A DNA stretch of 64,000 nucleotides from NCBI GenBank assembly GCA_017527065.1, contig JAFXQO010000034.1, positions 1 through 64,000 on the forward strand. Reading direction: 5' to 3'. The stretch comes from Clostridia bacterium (GTDB lineage Bacteria > Bacillota > Clostridia > Christensenellales > Aristaeellaceae). Both the position numbers and the translations under genes were made by a program. Positions 18,121-26,281 of this stretch are shown here, piece by piece. The notes beneath the pieces are model-generated. The model made no database searches and was not told the origin of the DNA. It saw only the letters and a list, made by a program, of their open reading frames with translations. Positions within the stretch are counted from its first letter, which is position 1, and the number at the start of each line of letters is the position of its first letter.

Positions 18121-19446
18121 TTACACCTTGAAGTTGACGGACTCGTCGCCCTGGGCGTTCTTGCCGAAGACGTAGTCGTTGCCGGGCAGGACGGCGTTCA
18201 GGATGATGCCGACCAGCGCGCCCACGGCCAGGCCGGAGAGGCTGACGGGGCCGAGAACCAGCGCGCCAGCGCTGCTGAAGCTGATGCCCAGCGACAGGCT
18301 CATGATGAGCGCGGCGATGATGACGTTGCGATTCTTGGTGAAGTCGACCTGGTTCTCGACCACGTTGCGCACGCCCACGGCGGAGATCATGCCGTACAGG
18401 ATGAGGGACACGCCGCCGATGGTGGCGGTGGGCATGGCGGAAACCAGCGCCGCGAACTTCGGGCTGAAGGAGAACAGGATGGCCAGCACGGCGGCGATGC
18501 GGATGACCTTGGGATCGTAAACCTTGGTCAGCGCAAGCACGCCGGTGTTCTCGCCGTAGGTGGTGTTGGCCGGCGCGCCGAACAGCGCGGCCAGCGAGGT
18601 GGCCAGGCCGTCGCCCAGCAGGGTGCGGTGCAGGCCGGGCTCGGCGACGAAGTTCTCGCCGACGGTGGAGGAAATGGCGCACATGTCGCCGATGTGCTCG
18701 ACCATGGTGGCCAGCGCGATGGGCATCATGGTGATGATGGCGCTCAGCAGGGCGCTGCCGTTGCAGCCGGTGAAGAGGGAGAAGGCGGTATCCTTCCAGT
18801 GGAAGGGCAGGCCGATCCAGGCCGCGTCGCTCACGGCGCTGAAGTCAACCTGGCCGAAGATCGCAGCGACCGCGTAGGAGCCGACTACGCCCAGCAGGAT
18901 GGGGATGATCTTGATCATGCCCTTGCCCCAGATGTTGGCGGCCACGACGATCACGATGGCCAGGATGGCGACCCACCAGTTGGCGGCGCAGTTGTTGATG
19001 GCGGAATAGGCCAGTGACAGGCCGATGCAGATGATCACCGGGCCGGTGACGATGGGCGGGAAGAAGCGCATGACTTTCTGCGCGCCGAACGACTTGAACA
19101 GCGCGGCGAGCAGCACGTACAGAAGGCCCGCGCACATGACGCCGACGCCGGCGTAGGGCACCCAGTTTGCGATGTCAGCATAGTTTCCGCACAGCGCGTT
19201 GACCGCCGCATAGCCGCCGATGAAAGCGAACGAAGAACCGAGGAACGCGGGAACCTTGCCCTTGGACAGGAAATGGAACAGCAGCGTGCCGAGGCCGGCG
19301 AACAGCAGCGTGGCGGACACGCTCAGGCCGGTCAGCGCCGGCACGAGCACCGTCGCGCCGAACATGGCGAACATGTGCTGGAAGCCCAGCAGCAGCATCT
19401 TCGGGATGCCCAGAGTCCTTGCGTCGCGAATTCCCTTTTCAGACAT
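18121..19446 (-). CDS. uraA: Uracil permease (NCS2 family)
   Basis: A 441-residue transporter with about 14 membrane segments and the NCS2 signatures (LLGFQHMFAMFGATVLVP near the N-terminus, GLATSLAALFGAPANTTYGENTG in the substrate region). It imports uracil with a proton. It follows pyrR by 58 nt and shares its attenuator-controlled leader, as in the pyr operons of other Gram-positives. Confidence 0.92.
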   Translation of the reverse strand: MSEKGIRDARTLGIPKMLLLGFQHMFAMFGATVLVPALTGLSVSATLLFAGLGTLLFHFLSKGKVPAFLGSSFAFIGGYAAVNALCGNYADIANWVPYAGVGVMCAGLLYVLLAALFKSFGAQKVMRFFPPIVTGPVIICIGLSLAYSAINNCAANWWVAILAIVIVVAANIWGKGMIKIIPILLGVVGSYAVAAIFGQVDFSAVSDAAWIGLPFHWKDTAFSLFTGCNGSALLSAIITMMPIALATMVEHIGDMCAISSTVGENFVAEPGLHRTLLGDGLATSLAALFGAPANTTYGENTGVLALTKVYDPKVIRIAAVLAILFSFSPKFAALVSAMPTATIGGVSLILYGMISAVGVRNVVENQVDFTKNRNVIIAALIMSLSLGISFSSAGALVLGPVSLSGLAVGALVGIILNAVLPGNDYVFGKNAQGDESVNFKV

Positions 19447-19504
19447 GTGAAAACCCTCTCCCTTAAATTGGTTGTATGTTCTGCCGCTCCCGCGGCGGGT
19501 GACC

Positions 19505-20199
<695 letters not shown>

Positions 20200-20228
20200 G
20201 GATTGGCGTTTCGTCCTTACCGCCCCAG

Positions 20229-20258
20229 AGTATAGCATACGCGGGGCGCACGTGTAAA
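20229..20258 (-). promoter_or_regulatory. Promoter of the pyrR-uraA operon
   Basis: On the minus strand TTTACA (20258-20253), an 18-bp spacer and TATACT (20234-20229), about 30 bp before the PyrR element. In the region between this promoter and the tRNA-Ser promoter (20259-20401) I see no further gene. Confidence 0.7.
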
Positions 20259-20401
20259 GATGTTGCGGCACAAATTAACAAGAACTTACGCTCAAATAAA
20301 TCCCGTTTTCCTTACCGCTTCCGGCTGGAATGTTTTCCCGGGCGGACGCGCAGGCGGGGGATCATTTTGTTAAACTACAGTATAGAACTGCCCGCATCAT
20401 C

Positions 20402-20430
20402 TTGACAATTATCCGGTAATGAGGTAACAT
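20402..20430 (+). promoter_or_regulatory. Promoter of tRNA-Ser
   Basis: TTGACA (20402-20407), a 17-bp spacer and TAACAT (20425-20430), 18 bp before the tRNA. Confidence 0.75.
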
Positions 20431-20448
20431 AACAGCGTTATCGGTTAT

Positions 20449-20537
20449 GGAGCGGTATCGAAGTGGTCATAACGGCCCTGACTCGAAATCAGGTGACGGG
20501 CAACCGTCCGTGGGTTCGAATCCCACCCGCTCCGCCA
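20449..20537 (+). tRNA. tRNA-Ser (anticodon CGA) at the prophage edge
   Basis: A complete class II tRNA with acceptor GGAGCGG/CCGCTCC, anticodon loop CTCGAAA, a long variable arm, T-loop TTCGAAT and encoded CCA. Its 3' half (20489-20537) is also the antisense of the last 15 codons and stop of the phage integrase, marking the likely attachment site. Confidence 0.95.
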
Positions 20538-22066
20538 GATGATTCCAAATCCGAACCTGTTTCGGGTTTGGAATTTTCTTTATCTTTCGGGCTTTCCAGG
20601 GCTTCGTAGAGGTCTTTGCTCGACACCTGTTTGCCTCCCCGGATGTTGTAAAAGACTATGATCCTGTCGTCGTAGACGTACACGGCATTGATGAAGATGT
20701 CCACCAGACGGCGGCGGAAATCGGGATCGTCGGGATCGCCGTCGCGGAAGGTCTTTAGCCAGGACACGACTTCCTTTTCCGTCAGGCGGAGGCCCATAGC
20801 GACGCGCAGCTTGGCCGCGTCGGTTTCAAACTCCGCTTTCTGCGCTTCCAGCGTTTCCATGCGGGCATAGATTTTCTTGTGCGCGGCCTTGGGCGCGTCA
20901 ATTAGGGCGTCCACCAGCTTGTCCATTTCCCGGTCTATCTGTGCGATGGCCTTTTCCATATCCTCCACGCGGGAGCCGGAGAACTCCTTGTTATACTCCT
21001 GCACGACGGCCTTTGCTATCCTGTTCATACGGGATGGCGTCAAGATATAATCCATCGTCTGGGCGACGATGAAGGTTTCCAGCTTATCGCGGCGCTCGGT
21101 TTTCTTCTTGCATCCCTTTTTCCGTTTCCGATTGTAGCAGCAGTAATAGGTGTGAAGCGCGCCGGTGTGCGACGTGCCGCTTTCCCCAAACATGGGCGCG
21201 CCGCACAGGCCGCACCAGGCTTTCCCTTGCAGCAGATACGGGACGCGGGCCTTGGCAGCAGCGGGAGCATGAGCGCGCCGGTCAAGGCGGGCCTGCACCT
21301 TGTCGAACACTTCCCGCGTCACCAGAGGATCGGCGCAGGGCACGACCTTTCCCTGATATACATACTCCCCTATATAGGTGGTCATGCGTAGGGCGTGCTG
21401 GAAGGATGTATATGTCAGCGGGTTTCCCTTCCCGTTGCGCACGCCACGCCGATTCAGCTCGTCGATGATCTCCTTCTTGGACGTGCCCTTGGCGTACTCC
21501 TCAAACACATAGCGGATGATGGGCGCGGTTTTCTCGTCCGGGACAAGGCGGTGGTTTTCCGCCTTGTAGCCGTATGGGATGCTGCCGCCGCAGTAATACC
21601 CTTTTTCCACGCTCTCGCGCAGTCCGCGCTTGACGTTCTGCGAAAGATTGGCAGAGTAGTATTCCGCCATGCTCTCCAGAAGCCCTTCCAGGATAATTCC
21701 TTCCGGGCTGTCGGTGATGTTCTCTTTTACGGACACGACCTTGACGCCGTACTTTTTCAGACGGGCCTTGTAGATGGCGCTGTCGTAGCGATTGCGGGCG
21801 AACCTGTCCAGCTTCCAGACGATCACCATTTCAAACTGGCGCTTGGCCGCGTCCTCAATCATTCGCTGGAAGTCCGGGCGGGCGTCCTTTGTGCCGGTCA
21901 GGGCGCGGTCTATATATTCGCCTATGACGGTGATCCCTTGCTGTTTCGCCCAGGCGTAGTTATCATGCAACTGGCCCTCTATGGATTGCTCCGTCTGGCC
22001 GTGGGACGAATAGCGGGCATAGATTACCGCTTTCGTCGCGCCGCTTTGGGTTTTAACGGTTTTCAT
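20489..22066 (-). CDS. Large serine recombinase (phage integrase)
   Basis: A 525-residue recombinase. The N-terminal resolvase domain has YARYSS (catalytic Ser20 expected) and KLDRFARNRYD. A recombinase domain follows (about residues 165-270), then a zinc ribbon (CGLCG ... CC near residues 290-325), then coiled coils (about 350-420). AAGGAG lies 8 nt before the ATG. The last residues (GGIRTHGRLPVT) are an antisense reading of tRNA-Ser, so the native phage protein may end differently when not integrated. Confidence 0.93.
   Translation of the reverse strand: MKTVKTQSGATKAVIYARYSSHGQTEQSIEGQLHDNYAWAKQQGITVIGEYIDRALTGTKDARPDFQRMIEDAAKRQFEMVIVWKLDRFARNRYDSAIYKARLKKYGVKVVSVKENITDSPEGIILEGLLESMAEYYSANLSQNVKRGLRESVEKGYYCGGSIPYGYKAENHRLVPDEKTAPIIRYVFEEYAKGTSKKEIIDELNRRGVRNGKGNPLTYTSFQHALRMTTYIGEYVYQGKVVPCADPLVTREVFDKVQARLDRRAHAPAAAKARVPYLLQGKAWCGLCGAPMFGESGTSHTGALHTYYCCYNRKRKKGCKKKTERRDKLETFIVAQTMDYILTPSRMNRIAKAVVQEYNKEFSGSRVEDMEKAIAQIDREMDKLVDALIDAPKAAHKKIYARMETLEAQKAEFETDAAKLRVAMGLRLTEKEVVSWLKTFRDGDPDDPDFRRRLVDIFINAVYVYDDRIIVFYNIRGGKQVSSKDLYEALESPKDKENSKPETGSDLESSGGAGGIRTHGRLPVT
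20543..20580 (+). terminator. Terminator after tRNA-Ser
   Basis: TTCCAAATCCGAA pairs (one G-U) with TTCGGGTTTGGAA and is followed by TTTTCTTT. It lies inside the 3' coding end of the antisense integrase. Confidence 0.8.
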
Positions 22067-22079
22067 GCGTTTTCGCTCC

Positions 22080-22108
22080 TTGACAAATAACCCTCGCCGC
22101 GCTATAAT
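22080..22108 (+). promoter_or_regulatory. Perfect consensus promoter with no downstream gene
   Basis: TTGACA (22080-22085), a 17-bp spacer and TATAAT (22103-22108) on the plus strand. It points away from the integrase and toward the 3' end of the convergent gene at 22179-22757. The only thing it can express before a terminator is a short RNA (22115-22182). Confidence 0.8.
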
Positions 22109-22114
22109 GAAATA

Positions 22115-22182
22115 GCAAATCGGACAAGTGGTGTTGGCTGATTTTGCGGCCCGTCCTGGGAAACCGGGGCGGGCATTTTTAT
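22115..22182 (+). ncRNA. Putative short phage RNA
   Basis: A unit of roughly 68 nt between the consensus promoter and a hairpin (GCCCGTCC with GGGCGGGC, 22149-22174) followed by ATTTTTATT. No start codon with a ribosome-binding site is present. It lies between the divergent integrase start and the convergent secreted-protein gene, whose stop it just reaches. Its role is unknown; small phage RNAs in this position can act on lysogeny or late genes. Confidence 0.55.
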
Positions 22183-22757
22183 TGCCGTTCTTCGGCTGTC
22201 AGATACACGAAATCACGGTTGCCCATGGTGACATATTCGACAAAATAATCATAGTTCCCGGAGTAAATGAGGACGCGGCCCCCTCCGTCCATTGATTGTG
22301 TCAGCGCTTCTTCCAGTCCGTTTCCCATTTCTTCAAATATAGCGGCTGCATCTTCGACGGCGGATTTCCTTGCGAGGGACGGGCCGACTTCATACTGCGC
22401 ATCAAATTCAAGGGCGGATATGGCAATTACGCAGCTTGTAGCATACAGCTCATTGTCCGCATCATCGTCCGACAACGAATAGAAGGTCATAACCAGATCG
22501 TGCAGATCATAGCCGCCGGGATAGACGCCAGCCGTCCCGGCGCTCGTTTCAAACATGAGCAGATCGCCGCTTTTCCACGGAGGAAGCGACGACAACGTGG
22601 CTGTGTCAAATTCCAACCCGTTTTCATAGGCATAGACGGCGAAACGCGAGGCGTACAGCTCGATAAACTCCACAAGCCCGCGCCTATCCGTTTTTTCTGC
22701 GGAGGCAGCGACGGGCAGCATCAGCAGCACAAGCGCCAGGGCGATTATCTTCTTCAC
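22179..22757 (-). CDS. Secreted protein in the lysogeny block
   Basis: A 192-residue protein with a clear signal peptide (VKKIIALALVLLMLPVAASA, GTG start at 22757). The mature part is acidic, with no cysteine-rich or catalytic motif that I recognise. It lies between the repressor and the integrase on the same strand, a position typical of genes expressed in the lysogen, so it may modify the host surface or its surroundings. An earlier in-frame ATG at 22847 overlaps the repressor and lacks a signal-like start. Confidence 0.6.
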   Translation of the reverse strand: MKKIIALALVLLMLPVAASAEKTDRRGLVEFIELYASRFAVYAYENGLEFDTATLSSLPPWKSGDLLMFETSAGTAGVYPGGYDLHDLVMTFYSLSDDDADNELYATSCVIAISALEFDAQYEVGPSLARKSAVEDAAAIFEEMGNGLEEALTQSMDGGGRVLIYSGNYDYFVEYVTMGNRDFVYLTAEERQ

Positions 22758-22794
22758 GGAATTTCCCTTCCTTTCCACCATCGTTCCGGGTAGA

Positions 22795-23166
22795 TCACGC
22801 CATCTTTGACTTCGTACTTTCTTTTTGCATATCAGGATTGCCCGCAAAAGCGCGGGCTGTACTCATGAGCATATCCTTCCCCTGGCTGTTCAAAGCACGG
22901 AACATGCTCAAAAGGTCGGTTTCTTCCTGTGACAACGTAACTTCTGGCGTCAGCGGGGCCACGCCGAAAATCTGATCCAATGAAACGCCGAGGAAAGAGC
23001 ACAATTCGGCGAGGTTTTCAATATCTATTGAGTTCGTACCCTTGAACCAGTTGGAAACCGTGCCCTGTGACACCTTCATGTGCTCCGATATATCAACCTG
23101 TCGTATTCCCTTTAGTTGGCAGACCTTCTTAATATTCTCTCCTACGGTCTTTCTTATTTCTCCCAC
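22795..23166 (-). CDS. Phage repressor, XRE family
   Basis: A 123-residue protein with an N-terminal helix-turn-helix (about residues 8-62, RQVDISEHMKVSQGTVSNWFKG) and a short C-terminal part. There is no peptidase domain, so it is unlike LexA-type CI repressors and must be inactivated in another way. GTG 23166 follows AGGAGG. It faces the Cro-like gene across three operator-like palindromes. Confidence 0.85.
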   Translation of the reverse strand: MGEIRKTVGENIKKVCQLKGIRQVDISEHMKVSQGTVSNWFKGTNSIDIENLAELCSFLGVSLDQIFGVAPLTPEVTLSQEETDLLSMFRALNSQGKDMLMSTARAFAGNPDMQKESTKSKMA

Positions 23167-23195
23167 AAAATCGCCTCCTTGCGTTGTTCTCTTTG

Positions 23196-23224
23196 ATTAT
23201 ATCGTATCGGGAGGCCCTTTGCAA
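23196..23224 (-). promoter_or_regulatory. Leftward repressor promoter
   Basis: On the minus strand TTGCAA (23224-23219), a 17-bp spacer and TATAAT (23201-23196), 30 bp before the repressor start. Confidence 0.75.
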
Positions 23225-23232
23225 TAAAAAAC

Positions 23233-23309
23233 TTCGGAAATTCTGAATTTTTCTGTTGACAATACGGCGACGCCGAATTATAATGTATCTACACTTCGGA
23301 GATTCCGAA
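23233..23309. promoter_or_regulatory. Three operator-like palindromes of the lysogeny switch
   Basis: Site 1 (23233-23247) is TTCGGA-AAT-TCTGAA, site 2 (23263-23277) TACGGC-GAC-GCCGAA and site 3 (23295-23309) TTCGGA-GAT-TCCGAA. Centres are 30 and 32 bp apart, close to three helix turns. They flank and fill the rightward promoter, as expected for binding by the repressor and the Cro-like protein. Confidence 0.75.
23256..23284 (+). promoter_or_regulatory. Rightward early promoter
   Basis: Perfect TTGACA (23256-23261), a 17-bp spacer and TATAAT (23279-23284). The middle operator lies in the spacer, so bound repressor would block it. It drives the Cro-like gene and the early block. Confidence 0.88.
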
Positions 23310-23331
23310 GAAAAGAGAGGAGGATAACAGC

Positions 23332-23544
23332 GTGGTTAATGAACGCATCAGCGCGGCAGTCGCAGACAGCGGCTTGAAGCAGAAGTACATCGCTGACCGT
23401 ATCGGCATGAGCGAGCCTACTTTCAGCGCCATGCTCGCCGGTAAGCGCAAGGTTGACGTGGATGAGTTTTTCGGACTGTGCCAGGTGTTGAAGAAAACCC
23501 CGGAGGAGCTATACCACTACAAACCGGCCAAGGAGGCTGTGTAA
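23332..23544 (+). CDS. Cro-like helix-turn-helix protein
   Basis: A 70-residue HTH protein (LKQKYIADRIGMSEPTFSAMLAGKRKV) from GTG 23332 after GAGAGGAGG. It is the first gene of the rightward early transcript and the natural opponent of the repressor at the shared operators. Confidence 0.82.
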   Translation: MVNERISAAVADSGLKQKYIADRIGMSEPTFSAMLAGKRKVDVDEFFGLCQVLKKTPEELYHYKPAKEAV

Positions 23545-23546
23545 TC

Positions 23547-23765
23547 ATGGCGGCGGAAAAGAAGGATGAATACATCCAGATTGGATATACCGCCCTGCGC
23601 GATCCTGCTACCGGGGATTATCTGCCTGCGGTGCCGCTGTACATCAAAGCGAGCGACGGCGCGGCGGAGGCCGAGCAGAAGGTTATTGAGGACATCGGCA
23701 ATCTGTTTGCCATGCGGATGAAAGCCTACATGGACGGATGCAAGGAAGCGGGGGTTGAGGTATGA
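23547..23765 (+). CDS. Small early phage protein, unknown
   Basis: A 72-residue protein beginning MAAEKKDEYIQIGYTALRDPATG. No known motif is seen. It is 2 nt after the Cro-like stop and overlaps the next gene by 4 nt, so it is part of the early operon. Confidence 0.6.
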   Translation: MAAEKKDEYIQIGYTALRDPATGDYLPAVPLYIKASDGAAEAEQKVIEDIGNLFAMRMKAYMDGCKEAGVEV

Positions 23766-24271
23766 AGATCATCGCCGTGGATTTTGACGGCTGCCTGTGC
23801 GGCGGGAAATGGCCGGACATCGGCGCGCCGCGCCAACAGGTTATCAATGAGCTTATCCGGCAGCAGGCCGAGGGCGCGAAGCTGATCCTCTGGTCGTGCC
23901 GGGAGGGCGAGCAGCTAAAGGCGGCGGTGATGTGGTGCCTCAATCATGGGCTAAAATTCGACGCCGTGAACGACAACCTGGAGGAAAACAAGGCGTATTT
24001 CGGAAACAACAGCCGGAAAATCTACGCCACCGAGTATTGGGACGATAAATCCGTGCTTGTTTCCAACTCCGACAACGCGACGACGATTGTACGCAGGGAA
24101 TACCAAACGGGCGGCCTATCCATCAAGAGCTGGCAAAGGACGAGCGTCAAGGTCGTGGACGTTCCCGACGTTTCCCTGTGCAAGCCGGGTGAGATAGCGG
24201 TTATACCGGCTCCCTATCAATCCGCATGGGAGAGGCTGAAAGGCTGGTGGAAGAAATGGCGCTCCGCATGA
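23762..24271 (+). CDS. HAD-like phage hydrolase
   Basis: A 169-residue protein whose N-terminus VDFDGCLCGGKWP matches the DxDG(T/C) catalytic loop of HAD phosphatases, with LILWSCREGEQL as the second motif. The C-terminal third (about residues 110-169) is Trp/Arg-rich and not part of that fold. A nucleotide or tRNA-end phosphatase role is possible but not shown. Confidence 0.6.
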   Translation: MKIIAVDFDGCLCGGKWPDIGAPRQQVINELIRQQAEGAKLILWSCREGEQLKAAVMWCLNHGLKFDAVNDNLEENKAYFGNNSRKIYATEYWDDKSVLVSNSDNATTIVRREYQTGGLSIKSWQRTSVKVVDVPDVSLCKPGEIAVIPAPYQSAWERLKGWWKKWRSA

Positions 24272-24846
24272 CCGAGGAGGAATACGCCGAGTTTCAGCGG
24301 CGACACAAGCAGCGCATCGTCCAGAAGCCGGACTATTCCGGGCGGGCACAGGCCGCGCCGACGTGCTGCCAGCCCGCACGGGCGTCCGGGGTATCTGTGG
24401 CCCATCTGACCGGGAACAATTTAGAGGACGTAGGAAAAGAAATCCAGCGCGAGTTGAGTATCATGACGAAATCCGCTGCGTGGCCTTATATGATGCAAGC
24501 TGCTGCGATTGCTGACGACGCAGAGAAAAAGGTCAAGCGCTCCAAGTACGGCAATAAGCGGGTAGAGATCGACGGGATCAAGTTTGACAGCCAGCATGAG
24601 GCGAACATTTACCAGGAATTGATGCTCCGCGTGTGGGCCGGAGAGCTGAAAACCGTCTGCCGCCAGGTGAAATTTGACCTTCCCGGCGGGATCGTGTACG
24701 TCGCGGACTTTGTGACCATCAGGCCGGATTTCTCCATTGAAGGGGTGTACGACGCAAAAAGCCCCGCGACAAAGCAAAACCGGGTGTACATCAACAAGAA
24801 AAAGCAGATGAAAGCCTGCTGGGGGATCGAGATACAGGAGGTATAG
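24256..24846 (+). CDS. DUF1064-family phage protein (nuclease-like)
   Basis: A 196-residue protein. The C-terminal half has KYGNKRVEIDGIKFDSQHEANIY, then VYVADF and DAKSPATKQNRVYINKKKQM. This is the DUF1064 pattern of restriction-endonuclease-like phage proteins, with a possible D...(D/E)xK site. The N-terminal part is unassigned. Several starts are in frame (24226, 24256, 24268) and the choice is uncertain; the first two overlap the previous gene. Confidence 0.65.
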   Translation: MALRMTEEEYAEFQRRHKQRIVQKPDYSGRAQAAPTCCQPARASGVSVAHLTGNNLEDVGKEIQRELSIMTKSAAWPYMMQAAAIADDAEKKVKRSKYGNKRVEIDGIKFDSQHEANIYQELMLRVWAGELKTVCRQVKFDLPGGIVYVADFVTIRPDFSIEGVYDAKSPATKQNRVYINKKKQMKACWGIEIQEV

Positions 24847-24847
24847 C

Positions 24848-25138
24848 ATGGCCGCGAAGCGCTTTCACATCGAAAACCCGGATCAACTGCGAGAATTGGC
24901 CGCTTTCGTGAAGGAAGGAAAGTTGAGCACGATTGCGAGCGTCTGGACGGCGGCGAAGCGCCGGAACGGGACGACACGCTGGGACGATAAAATCTTTGTC
25001 GGTTTTTCCGGGGACAGGAACCGCATCGCCGAGGTTGTGCGGATCGACGCCAACAGCGAATTGGTGTACTGCGCGACGCTTCGGTACAACCTGGCGCTCA
25101 ACTGGTGCGAGAAGAATCTTCGGGAAGTGTACGATTGA
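24848..25138 (+). CDS. Small phage protein, unknown
   Basis: A 96-residue basic protein beginning MAAKRFHIENPDQL with two Trp and several Arg/Lys. It starts one base after the previous stop, with AGGAGG upstream. No family recognised. Confidence 0.6.
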   Translation: MAAKRFHIENPDQLRELAAFVKEGKLSTIASVWTAAKRRNGTTRWDDKIFVGFSGDRNRIAEVVRIDANSELVYCATLRYNLALNWCEKNLREVYD

Positions 25139-25152
25139 CGGAGGCGCGAGCT

Positions 25153-25215
25153 ATGGCGTGGTATTGGTGGGTTTTGATCGTGCTGTTTATCGCATGGATC
25201 ATTAAGACAAGCTGA
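25153..25215 (+). CDS. Tiny membrane peptide
   Basis: A 20-codon frame (MAWYWWVLIVLFIAWIIKTS) consisting almost only of a membrane segment, with GGAGGCGCG about 7 nt before the ATG. It is too short to judge by coding statistics, and could be chance. Confidence 0.35.
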   Translation: MAWYWWVLIVLFIAWIIKTS

Positions 25216-25218
25216 CGC

Positions 25219-25356
25219 GCTGCGGCAGGTTTGCAGGCGGGCGTGATGATAAGAACCATTGCAGATGATCTTCTTCGTTGGGATTGACCTCCTTAACTAT
25301 ACCGAAAATCACGCCGAACGCACGCCTGGGCGGTTCGATTCCGCCCCGCAGCTCCA
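25219..25356 (+). ncRNA. tRNA-like element A (long, atypical)
   Basis: GCTGCGG (25219-25225) pairs with CCGCAGC (25346-25352), followed by T and CCA. A perfect T-arm (GGCGG-TTCGATT-CCGCC, 25329-25345) lies just inside. The middle is about 100 nt and shows no normal D or anticodon arm, so it may hold an insertion. With element B it fills the 344-bp gap 25216-25559, which has no supported gene. Confidence 0.35.
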
Positions 25357-25437
25357 AGACAACATCCAGGGCAAGACCTCCACAATGATAATGGCGGCGG
25401 GAAAGACCGCTGGCAGCCCGGAAAGACGGGCAATCAT

Positions 25438-25519
25438 GCGGGCGTGATTGGCTGAAAGATCGCCAATGGCAAACGGCTGAAATACGCCGCTCCCGGTTCA
25501 AATCCGGGCGTCCGCACCA
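25438..25519 (+). ncRNA. tRNA-like element B
   Basis: GCGGGCG (25438-25444) pairs with CGTCCGC (25509-25515), followed by A and CCA (25517-25519). There is a perfect T-arm, CCCGG-TTCAAAT-CCGGG. The total of 82 nt is near tRNA size, but the middle folds as ATTGGC/GCCAAT and CGGC/GCCG hairpins without a normal anticodon loop. It is either a degraded tRNA or a tRNA-shaped RNA with another role. Confidence 0.4.
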
Positions 25520-25559
25520 GCCCGACACGGGCAAAATACTACAACAGGAGGCCAACACT

Positions 25560-25863
25560 ATGGAAAATCCGATCTATCGCATCAAGGTTGAGGTCGTCGG
25601 GGACGAGAAGGGCAGAGAAATCGACGAAACGCTGCGGGGGGGGGGTAGAGTGTGACGGCTTTGCTATCATCGCCAATCAAGGAAAAGGCGGTACGGTTTG
25701 CCTGCACGCAATATCCAACATTGATCTCGCCGCACACATCGCCGGAAGCGGCGCGCTGATGGCTTCGTCCCTGATTGCACATGCCATACGCGAGGGCAAA
25801 AAGTACATCCGAGAAGATAATAACCCGCTGGCTGATCTTCTCAAAACCATTGCAGAACGATAA
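25560..25863 (+). pseudogene. Small phage gene interrupted at a G10 tract
   Basis: ATG 25560 has a strong ribosome-binding cassette (AGGAGGCCAACACT). The frame runs for 31 codons and stops just after a run of ten G (25636-25645). With nine G it would continue to 25863 as a protein of about 100 residues (restored junction TLRGGVECDGF, ending LLKTIAER). This is a real phase-variable tract, a recent mutation, or a sequencing slip. The function is not recognised. Confidence 0.55.
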
Positions 25864-25876
25864 GGAGGCCAACACC

Positions 25877-26164
25877 ATGCGAGAAAAGCACCCTCTGGCC
25901 GGTCAGACTGTCCGGCTCCAAGAAGGCATTGGAAAATTCGTGCAAGGCAACGACGCCGGAGGCGCTGAATTTGTTGTTGAAGATTGGGCGGATAACGTGC
26001 TGGGGCGCTCTGTTTGGGCTGCTGACGGCAACCCTGCGGCGCTGGAATACGCTTTGAGAACAGCTACCAGCGGGAAACCCGTGCCCATTGATAATAACGC
26101 CGTGTACGGCAAGGTGGGATGGTTCGGACACATCGTACACGACAGCGAAATCGTCAGAGAATAA
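25877..26164 (+). CDS. Small phage protein, unknown
   Basis: A 95-residue protein beginning MREKHPLAGQTVRLQ, with a conserved-looking VVEDWADNVLGRSVW core. The start is fixed by AAGGAGGCCAACACC. It follows the interrupted gene by 13 nt. No function can be assigned. Confidence 0.65.
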   Translation: MREKHPLAGQTVRLQEGIGKFVQGNDAGGAEFVVEDWADNVLGRSVWAADGNPAALEYALRTATSGKPVPIDNNAVYGKVGWFGHIVHDSEIVRE

Positions 26165-26198
26165 TCGCTCTGTGACAGCCGGGAAAGACCGGCAACCT

Positions 26199-26281
26199 GG
26201 GAATGTGGCGAAATGGTAAACGCCGGTTGGCGGCGCGTCTAACCAACTGTTTTGCCGGTTCGACCCCGGCCATTCCCTCCA
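26199..26281 (+). ncRNA. tRNA-like element C
   Basis: GGGAATG (26199-26205) pairs with CATTCCC (26271-26277), then T and CCA (26279-26281). The T-arm GCCGG-TTCGACC-CCGGC is perfect and the D-arm GCG/CGC keeps the loop GG. The anticodon arm is odd: GTTGG/CCAAC encloses 12 nt instead of 7. It is the most tRNA-like of the set, and could be a divergent phage tRNA. Confidence 0.5.

Larger units (their letters stand above)
20449..20580. other. Candidate left attachment region (attL)
   Basis: Host genes end and phage genes begin at this tRNA. The integrase reading frame runs into the tRNA and stops in its anticodon arm. The matching right-end duplication lies beyond the window, so the core cannot be bounded here. 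Confidence 0.5.

Noticed and set aside
25202..25558. A minus-strand frame with GGIEPPRRAF and GRPDLNRE
   Set aside because: These strings are typical antisense readings of T-arms; the DNA is better explained by tRNA-like elements A and B.
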